Source of the DNA: Prevotella sp. UBA6447
Lineage (GTDB): Bacteria > Bacteroidota > Bacteroidia > Bacteroidales > Bacteroidaceae
DNA: 49,128 bases
Assembly (NCBI GenBank): GCA_002437115.1
Contig: DJOD01000063.1
Span: forward strand, 1-49,128
Direction of reading: 5' to 3'
Part shown: positions 43,373 through 49,128 of the stretch, piece by piece
Position numbering within the stretch: position 1 is the stretch's first letter
Layout of the letters: the number at the start of each line of letters is the position of its first letter
Program-made: the position numbers and the translations under genes
The notes under the pieces: model-generated
Database searches by the model: none
Seen by the model: only the letters and a program-made list of their open reading frames with translations
What the model was told of the DNA's origin: nothing

Positions 43373-44149
43373 TTATCTGTTTTCCTTTTTTACCTTCTTG
43401 CTTACTTTCCAAATCAGTCCGACCTGTCCGAAGATGGGATACAGGGTTTGGTCGAGCACATGAAACGAGCTCTTGTGCACGCCACTCAATCCCCAGTTGA
43501 CCTCACCATAGACACCCCAGTTGCGCCAGAATATCCAGTCGGCACCAATCCCCATTCCCCACTGGAAGCGGCGCATATCACTGGAAAAGTTGTAATAGCC
43601 CATGTTCCCCGGCTTGTCGCCTATGATAATCTTTGCCCCCGTCGGGTCGCCCTGCCTCAGGTATCCGTCGTGTGCATAGCCCGAGAAGCCCTTCGAGGTC
43701 AGTACCGAGACGTAAGGGCCGAAGCGCAAGTCGACGTTGTGACACACTTTCCATGATGCCTGCACAGGAACTGTGAACATCCACTGCCTGACATTGGTCA
43801 TCACCGAGCCCGTGAACATTCCGTCGAGTGTCTGGTCCCCTTGCACCATCACCTCATGGTAGTTTTTCACATCAGCGTCTTCCTTCATGCCCTTCCCCTC
43901 AAAGCGCAACCCAACTGTCACGCCCAAGTGGTCGTTGATGGGCTTGGTAGCGTCCACGCCCAAACTCCAATTGGCCTTGAACGAATAGCTGTTGAGCTTC
44001 CGTATGCTGGCCGGCATGGGCAGCGGAGCCGTTCCGCCTATGTTGTATCCACGACGCGTCTTGAAGACCACGCCTTTCATGAAGTTGTCGGCCGACGCCT
44101 GCAAGGTTGTTGCCGCAAGGGCCATGATGACATATATCTTTCTAACCAT
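43373..44149 (-). CDS. Outer-membrane beta-barrel protein of the PCMD cassette
   Basis: Starting at 44149 (MVRKIYVIMALAATTLQASA, signal peptide) it has 258 residues. Strand-rich segments such as WSLGVDATKPINDHLGVTVG, VDLRFGPYVSVLTSKGF and YPIFGQVGLIWKVSKK fit a PorT-like eight-stranded barrel. The frame is open to 44254, but the upstream part overlaps the PCMD lipoprotein gene and lacks a signal sequence. It lies 62 bp after the lipoprotein gene and 10 bp before the calycin-like gene, so the three envelope proteins probably work together; the substrate is unknown. Confidence 0.82.
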   Translation of the reverse strand: MVRKIYVIMALAATTLQASADNFMKGVVFKTRRGYNIGGTAPLPMPASIRKLNSYSFKANWSLGVDATKPINDHLGVTVGLRFEGKGMKEDADVKNYHEVMVQGDQTLDGMFTGSVMTNVRQWMFTVPVQASWKVCHNVDLRFGPYVSVLTSKGFSGYAHDGYLRQGDPTGAKIIIGDKPGNMGYYNFSSDMRRFQWGMGIGADWIFWRNWGVYGEVNWGLSGVHKSSFHVLDQTLYPIFGQVGLIWKVSKKVKKENR

Positions 44150-44211
44150 GGGAGATGAGGGGATGAGTTGTTGTGTGTTGTGTGACGGGGTAGCGAGGCG
44201 GTCTCGCCGGC

Positions 44212-45393
44212 TTACTCTTCCTTTTCGCAGACGACGCTCACCTTGTCGATGCACAACTGGCTGCCAATGGCACCTTGGAAATGGTTGCCATCGACCGACG
44301 AGGAGAACACGATGGCCAGGTTGTAGCCTCGGCTCATGAGATCCTCAGGATCTATGTCGCTCGTATAATCAAACGTCACATCGAAGAATGTCCATTCGGT
44401 AGTGGGCTTCACGTAAGCCACTTGGGCAATGGCCACGATGTTGCGGTTGGTCTTGGTGTCCTCGCCATGGAGCATCACGGCGCGGGTTTCGGTCTTCCCG
44501 TCGGCGGTGGTGACCGTTTCCTCGTTTCGGTAGAACACGGCATAGATGTCGGCGGCATCGGTCTTGCCAACCATCGCCTTACCGTTCTTGTCTTGGTAGA
44601 CCTCGCCGGGCGTGTACTTGTAGTAGCCCTGCAACTTCACAGGCTTTCGGTCAAAGGGTATGCCCATGCACGTGGCCTTCATGGCGTCGGTCAGAGCATT
44701 GGCCACATCAAACCTTCCGAGGAAGAAGTTGCCGGCCGCGAGGCGCATGCCCGCCATCACACCGAAGCCACCCGTGCTCAACGTGGTGAGCCTCACGCCA
44801 TAACCGTGGTAGCCTTCGGCCAGGGGAACCGATGGGTACTGGTCGGCAGGGGCGTTGCCCATGCTCATACGGTAGCCGGCGTTGCCCGTGGCCCAATTGT
44901 TGCCCCAGGTGCCATCGCTGAGCTCATCGTGCCAAACATAATACTTACGTTCGCGCGACTCGAGCTCGAATTTTTCGAAATTGTAGGTCACCGTGTCTTT
45001 CACGGTGCGCGCCGTTGGCACCAGGCTTACCTTGTAGGCCCTCGACCACTGGCCGTCCTGCGACCCGATGACATAGTTCCAGCGCACGATGCCCGTGGCC
45101 TCGTCCAAGGACTTGGCAGAGCTCTTGACGCTGGCACCCGGCGTGAGCACCAAGTGGGGCTCCATCGCCGACATGTCGGCGGCCGGATCTCGCCTAACAC
45201 TAAACACGATGTCATTGTCGTCTGACAACACCGTTTGCAACGTGTCGCCCAACTGGTAAAACGTGCCAAGGGGCTCATCAAGATGGAAGTATACTGCCTC
45301 TATGTCACACTCCGCGTTGAGCGGCTCATCCCTGAAACAGGACGTGAGCATAGCGCAAGCCGCCATGCAGGGCAGAAGGGGTCGGATTCTCAT
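44212..45393 (-). CDS. PCMD domain lipoprotein
   Basis: Starting at 45393 (MRIRPLLPCMAACAMLTSCF) the 393-residue protein has a lipobox LTSC, so it should be a lipoprotein. A short N-terminal domain (about 20-125) is followed by a PCMD domain (putative carbohydrate metabolism domain): VTYNFEKFELESRERKYYVW at its start, then NNWATGNAGYRMSM, VKLQGYYKYTPGEVY and FFDVTFDYTSDIDPE. First gene of the cassette, with a good promoter about 50 bp upstream. Carbohydrate binding is suggested by the family name only. Confidence 0.85.
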   Translation of the reverse strand: MRIRPLLPCMAACAMLTSCFRDEPLNAECDIEAVYFHLDEPLGTFYQLGDTLQTVLSDDNDIVFSVRRDPAADMSAMEPHLVLTPGASVKSSAKSLDEATGIVRWNYVIGSQDGQWSRAYKVSLVPTARTVKDTVTYNFEKFELESRERKYYVWHDELSDGTWGNNWATGNAGYRMSMGNAPADQYPSVPLAEGYHGYGVRLTTLSTGGFGVMAGMRLAAGNFFLGRFDVANALTDAMKATCMGIPFDRKPVKLQGYYKYTPGEVYQDKNGKAMVGKTDAADIYAVFYRNEETVTTADGKTETRAVMLHGEDTKTNRNIVAIAQVAYVKPTTEWTFFDVTFDYTSDIDPEDLMSRGYNLAIVFSSSVDGNHFQGAIGSQLCIDKVSVVCEKEE

Positions 45394-45445
45394 ATACAAT
45401 CTTTTTCATGCCAAGCCTTGCCTAAAGGACAGGCGATTCAATGTG

Positions 45446-45476
45446 CAAAGTTACATCATTTCAAATTTCCCACAAA
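45446..45476 (-). promoter_or_regulatory. Promoter of the PCMD cassette
   Basis: Minus strand TTTG (45476-45473), 19 bp, TAACTTTG (45453-45446). Both boxes match; leader about 45 nt. Confidence 0.8.
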
Positions 45477-45570
45477 AAAGAATGGGGGTAAAAGTGTTTG
45501 CCACACATGAAAATAAAAGAATTTTCGATTATTTAAGGTTGTAAATCAATCACTTTCCTCGGAAAATACG

Positions 45571-45578
45571 TACTTTTG
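45571..45578 (+). promoter_or_regulatory. dapB -7 element
   Basis: TACTTTTG, full match to TAnnTTTG, 31 bp before the dapB ATG. No clear -33 box. Confidence 0.6.
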
Positions 45579-45609
45579 CAACTATCAAACCATTCGAAGC
45601 AAAACAAAC

Positions 45610-46374
45610 ATGAAGATTGCATTAATCGGCTACGGAAAGATGGGACACATGATAGAGCAGATTGCCATTGCCCGCGGCCATGAGATTGTCTGCAAAATCG
45701 ACGTGGACAACCAAGACGACTTTGACAGCCCGGCCTTCGCCTCAGCCGACGTGGCCATAGAGTTCACCAACCCCACAGCGGCCTACGGCAACTACCTGCG
45801 CGCCTTCAAGCACAACGTGAAAGTGGTGAGCGGCTCCACTGGCTGGATGACCGACCACAAGGCCGACGTGGAGGCTCTAACCAAGGACGGCAAGCAGACC
45901 CTCTTCTGGGCTTCCAACTTTTCCATCGGTGTGGCCATCTTCGCCGCCGTCAACAAATACCTGGCCAAAATCATGAACCAATTCCCACAGTATGACGTGG
46001 CAATGGAGGAGACCCACCACATACACAAGCTCGACGCCCCGTCGGGAACTGCCATCACCCTGGCCGAAGGCATCATCGACAACCTTGACCGCAAGGCATC
46101 GTGGAAGAAGGGGACAACCACATGGGACGACGGACACGTGGACGGATCGGACGAACACAAGGCCGACGAACTGCTCATCAACAGCGTGCGCCACGACGAG
46201 GTGCCAGGCATACACACCATCATCTACAACAGTGAGGCCGACCAGATTACCATCAGTCACAGCGCCCACTCGCGCAAGGGCTTTGCCTTAGGTGCCGTGC
46301 TGGCAGCCGAATACACGGCCAACCACACGGGGCTGCTGACCACGAGCGACCTCTTCAGTGCCCTCATTCCCTAA
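45610..46374 (+). CDS. dapB: 4-hydroxy-tetrahydrodipicolinate reductase
   Basis: NAD(P)H-dependent step of lysine and diaminopimelate synthesis. 254 residues, normal length. N-terminal Rossmann fold MKIALIGYGKMGHMIEQIA; catalytic and substrate-binding segment EETHHIHKLDAPSGTA (about 133-148); ISHSAHSRKGFALGA near the C-terminus. It has its own promoter and is followed by lepB after 79 bp, an order I recall from other Bacteroidota. Confidence 0.97.
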   Translation: MKIALIGYGKMGHMIEQIAIARGHEIVCKIDVDNQDDFDSPAFASADVAIEFTNPTAAYGNYLRAFKHNVKVVSGSTGWMTDHKADVEALTKDGKQTLFWASNFSIGVAIFAAVNKYLAKIMNQFPQYDVAMEETHHIHKLDAPSGTAITLAEGIIDNLDRKASWKKGTTTWDDGHVDGSDEHKADELLINSVRHDEVPGIHTIIYNSEADQITISHSAHSRKGFALGAVLAAEYTANHTGLLTTSDLFSALIP

Positions 46375-46453
46375 CAAACACTCAACAGACACAACAACCT
46401 CATAATGGCCAAGACCACCGCCGACGGGCGACACGCCTCAGCCACAAACGACC

Positions 46454-47920
46454 ATGATAGACAAGGAAAAAGCAAACCTCAACATGAAGAAGCAATGGAC
46501 CAAATTTGCCATTGTGATCATTCTCTACGCCCTATTTATCGCATGGGTATCGCCACGCACCATCGTGGGGTGGCTACTGACGTTCGTCGGCGCAGCCCTT
46601 CTCTTCGATGTTTACATCACCAAGAAGATACGCTGGCAATGGTGGAAAGACGCGGAGGGTCCCGTGCGCTTCATCATGAGCTGGGTAGATGCCATCGTGT
46701 TCTCGCTCGTGGCCGTCTACTTTGTCAACCTCTTCTTCTTTCAGAACTACGTCATTCCGTCAAGCTCTCTTGAGAAGTCGCTGCTCACGGGCGACTACCT
46801 CTTCGTATCAAAGATGAGCTACGGCCCGCGCATACCCGAGACGCCGCTCACCATGCCGCTCACGCAGCACACCCTGCCGCTCATCCAGGCCAAGAGCTAC
46901 CTGGAGTGGCCCCATTGGGACTATCGGCGCATGAAAGGCCTGGGGAAGGTGCAGCTCAACGATATCGTGGTGTTCAACTATCCTGCGGGCGACACCATCG
47001 TCACCGCGCCCGCATACCAGTCCTACGACTACTATGGCATGGTCTATAGCATCGGGCAGCAAATATACCAGGAGAACTTTGCAAATCCCGTTGACCCTGC
47101 ATCCCTCAACCGACAGCAGCAGCAAGACTACTTCAAGATGATCTACGGCCTGGGCCGCAGCTACATTGAGAACAACCCCAACACCTACGGCTCAATCTCA
47201 TCGCGGCCGACCGACCGACGCGAAAACTACGTGAAGCGCTGCGTGGGCCTGCCCGGACAGACGTTGCAAATCAAAAACCGCATCGTGTACCTTGACGGCA
47301 AGCCCAACAAGGAGCCCGACAACGTGCAGTATTCCTACTACGTGAAACTCAAGGGTGACCTGCCAGAAGAGTTCATGCACGACCTTGGCATCAGCATGGA
47401 AGACCTGACGAGCCTCAACCAAAACGGCTACCTGCCCCTCACCAAACGAGCAGTGAAAGCACTGAAAGCCCGCAAAGACTTGGTGGCAAGCATCCGCCTG
47501 AACACCGACCAGGTGGTGGGCGACCTGTATCCGCTCAACGCCGTGACGGGTTGGACACGCGACAACTACGGCCCCATCTGGATACCGAAGAAAGGCAAGT
47601 CGATACGCCTCACCATGGACAACATCGCCGTATACGAACGCCCAATCCGCATCTACGAGGGCAACGACCTCCAGGTGAAAAACGGGCGCATCTACATCAA
47701 CGGAAAACAGGCCAACAGCTATACATTCAAAATGGACTATTACTGGATGATGGGTGACAACCGTCACAACTCAGCCGACTCGCGTTACTGGGGCTTCGTG
47801 CCCGAGGACCACATCGTCGGCAAGCCAATATTCATCTGGTGGAGCTCCGACCCCGACCGAAAGGGCTTTGCCGGCATACGCTGGAATAGGCTCTTCAGGT
47901 TGGTTGACAACATCAAATGA
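46454..47920 (+). CDS. lepB: Signal peptidase I
   Basis: Inner-membrane serine protease that removes signal peptides. 488 residues, long but usual for Bacteroidota, with two N-terminal membrane segments (AIVIILYALFIAWV, then AIVFSLVAVYFVNLFFF). Box B is VIPSSSLEKSLLTGD with nucleophile Ser105; box D is ENYVKRCVGLPGQ with general base Lys261; box E is MMGDNRHNSADSRYWGFVP (about 432-448). An insertion separates boxes B and D. Start at 46454; a second ATG at 46484 (MKKQWTKF) is possible. The stop overlaps the next gene as ATGA. Confidence 0.95.
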   Translation: MIDKEKANLNMKKQWTKFAIVIILYALFIAWVSPRTIVGWLLTFVGAALLFDVYITKKIRWQWWKDAEGPVRFIMSWVDAIVFSLVAVYFVNLFFFQNYVIPSSSLEKSLLTGDYLFVSKMSYGPRIPETPLTMPLTQHTLPLIQAKSYLEWPHWDYRRMKGLGKVQLNDIVVFNYPAGDTIVTAPAYQSYDYYGMVYSIGQQIYQENFANPVDPASLNRQQQQDYFKMIYGLGRSYIENNPNTYGSISSRPTDRRENYVKRCVGLPGQTLQIKNRIVYLDGKPNKEPDNVQYSYYVKLKGDLPEEFMHDLGISMEDLTSLNQNGYLPLTKRAVKALKARKDLVASIRLNTDQVVGDLYPLNAVTGWTRDNYGPIWIPKKGKSIRLTMDNIAVYERPIRIYEGNDLQVKNGRIYINGKQANSYTFKMDYYWMMGDNRHNSADSRYWGFVPEDHIVGKPIFIWWSSDPDRKGFAGIRWNRLFRLVDNIK

Positions 47921-48321
47921 GGCAACTCGCCAAGTTTCTCTTGACATTGGGCGTTTTCATGGCAGCCTTCCTCGTCGTGCGCGCCTTTGCCTTCGCCATC
48001 TACACGGTGCCCACAGATGTCGCGACGACGCTGCGCAAGGGCGACCGTGTGATGGTGAACAAGGTGGCTCATGCCACGTTTCACAGGGGCGACCTCATGG
48101 TGTTCAGGCAGCCGAAACGACTGGTGGGTGTTGTGGTGGCTGTTCCTGGCGACACCATAAGCGTGGGACGCTACAGATACCGCATACCCCGCCGCTGTTG
48201 CCGACGGTGCGCTTGTCCCGACTGCAAGCTCTACCTCGTCGACACGGGCCGAAACCACACCCTGGTTCACTTGCACCAGGTGGAGGGAAAAGCCACCAAA
48301 CTCTATCACCTGCCATGGTAA
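47917..48321 (+). CDS. Degenerate S26 signal peptidase-like protein lacking the catalytic dyad
   Basis: 134 residues with one N-terminal membrane segment (AKFLLTLGVFMAAFLVVRAF) and the S26 layout: YTVPTDVATTLRKGDRVMVNK where box B should be, and VVVAVPGDTISV where box D should be. The nucleophile Ser is missing from box B and Gly/Val stand where the Lys-Arg of box D would be; box E (GDN) is absent. A cluster RRCCRRCACPDC has five cysteines in twelve residues, zinc-ribbon-like. It overlaps lepB by 4 bp and wbqC by 7 bp, so it is translationally coupled. It may be a pseudo-enzyme partner of LepB. Confidence 0.75.
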   Translation: MRQLAKFLLTLGVFMAAFLVVRAFAFAIYTVPTDVATTLRKGDRVMVNKVAHATFHRGDLMVFRQPKRLVGVVVAVPGDTISVGRYRYRIPRRCCRRCACPDCKLYLVDTGRNHTLVHLHQVEGKATKLYHLPW

Positions 48322-48962
48322 CAACACCACAACACCTGCCTACAGGCACTTCTGTAGCCATACTCTCATCCACCTATTTCGGCCCCGTGCAATGGTACCA
48401 GAAGCTCAACCGCTATGGACTTTGCCTGTTGGAACGCCACGACCACTTCGTGAAGCAGACTTATCGCAACCGCTGTCTCATAGCCACGACGGCTGGCACA
48501 CAAGCACTCACCGTACCAACAGAGCACGACAAAGGAGGCAAGTGCGACATGGCCTGCATCAGCGTCAGCGACCACGGCAACTGGCGGCACCTCCACTGGA
48601 ATGCCTTGCTATCAGCCTATGGCGAAAGTCCTTTTTTCGAGTATTACGCCGACGATTTGCACCCCTTCTTCGAACAGCGTTGGGAGAGCCTTTTCGACTT
48701 TGACCTGGCCATCACCCATAAGTTGTGCGAGCTGCTCGACATCCGCCCCAACCTGCAGCTTACCGACCAATATGCCAACGCTGGTGAGCTCAGGGCCGAC
48801 GACTACCGTGATGCCATTTGCCCCAAGAAGCCCCTACCCGACCCCACATTTGAGCCCACACCTTATTATCAAGTGTACCAGCAGAAACATGGCTTCCAGC
48901 CCAACCTTTCCATCCTTGACCTGCTGTTCAACGAGGGCAATGAAGCCATTTTTTACCTTTAA
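48315..48962 (+). CDS. WbqC family protein
   Basis: 215 residues from the ATG at 48315, overlapping the preceding stop by 7 bp. ILSSTYFGPVQWYQKL at the N-terminus, DHGNWRHLHWNALLSAYGES and PFFEYYADDLHPFFEQ are WbqC-family signatures. The family is found in some O-antigen clusters and in this Bacteroidota dapB-lepB neighbourhood; its biochemical role is unknown. The frame is open upstream through two other genes, and I discount that part. Confidence 0.88.
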   Translation: MVTTPQHLPTGTSVAILSSTYFGPVQWYQKLNRYGLCLLERHDHFVKQTYRNRCLIATTAGTQALTVPTEHDKGGKCDMACISVSDHGNWRHLHWNALLSAYGESPFFEYYADDLHPFFEQRWESLFDFDLAITHKLCELLDIRPNLQLTDQYANAGELRADDYRDAICPKKPLPDPTFEPTPYYQVYQQKHGFQPNLSILDLLFNEGNEAIFYL

Positions 48963-49082
48963 GCCCTGCGCTAACTACACATGGTTTTGTCGCACCACGT
49001 CCCTTACCCGACCCGCCACGGGCACACTCGCTGACCACAAACCATAGCCACAAAAGGACAAGGCTCAAGATGCTTGCTACCC

Positions 49083-49110
49083 TATCAAAAAAATAACAGC
49101 TGTTATTACA
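49083..49110. repeat. 28-bp dyad element, second copy
   Basis: TATCAAAAAAATAA, six bases, TTATTACA; the core AATAACAGCTGTTATT (49092-49107) is a perfect 16-bp palindrome. It matches 22 of 28 bases of the element at 33670-33697 and contains the AGCTGTTATT half-site of the 33.6-kb repeats. It may belong to the promoter of a gene beyond the window. Confidence 0.65.
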
Positions 49111-49128
49111 ATAGTTCGTTAAAATTTG

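Overview
The window (about 49 kb, fairly GC-rich) is a chromosomal segment of a Bacteroidota bacterium, most likely Prevotellaceae. Supporting signs: Bacteroidota-type promoters (TTTG, about 19-21 bp, TAnnTTTG) before many genes and few Shine-Dalgarno sequences; secreted proteins ending in a short type IX-like sorting domain; PCMD and calycin-like envelope proteins; a C10 (streptopain-type) protease; and the gene orders topA-aroK-speA-argB, rimP-nusA-infB-suf and dapB-lepB-wbqC. No insertion sequence, phage, CRISPR array or rRNA is visible; one tRNA (Glu, UUC) is present.

Layout. 1-5.5 kb: the 3' part of an Rpn/PD-(D/E)XK nuclease gene, then two secreted proteases (C10 cysteine protease and M6 metalloprotease), both with C-terminal sorting domains, separated by a 740-bp spacer with a strong terminator, an inverted repeat and a 22-bp tandem repeat. 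5.5-8.7 kb: gpmI, ung and a Cys-rich DUF3109 gene. 8.7-15.2 kb: a secreted rhamnosidase-like non-catalytic protein, gyrB, rpsT, tRNA-Glu, recO, a WYL regulator, rnhB and a small membrane protein. 15.2-26 kb, minus strand: rimP-nusA-infB-sufB-[outer-membrane barrel]-sufC-sufD-sufS, probably one long transcription unit with a terminator-like hairpin in its leader. 26.5-32.7 kb, plus strand: topA-aroK-speA-argB-ECF sigma factor, tightly packed. 32.9-34.1 kb: a membrane-anchored putative anti-sigma protein facing the sigma gene, then an AT-rich region with repeated dyads, a promoter, a 40-residue secreted peptide gene and a large GC-rich hairpin. 34.1-41.7 kb, minus strand: an S41 protease and a tripartite heavy-metal-type RND efflux operon with two matching palindromic operators at its promoter. 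41.9-45.4 kb, minus strand: a three-gene envelope cassette (PCMD lipoprotein, beta-barrel, calycin/PCMD secreted protein). 45.6-49 kb: dapB, lepB, a degenerate second S26 protein and wbqC.

Most genes are housekeeping: glycolysis, replication topology, translation, Fe-S assembly, arginine/polyamine and lysine synthesis, protein export. The least explained material is the 33.4-34.1 kb spacer, whose 28-bp dyad element recurs at the right window edge; the beta-barrel gene inside the suf operon; the catalytically stripped S26 protein; the PCMD/barrel/calycin cassette; and several operator-like palindromes over predicted promoters. Family calls come from recognised motifs in the translations; no database search was possible.
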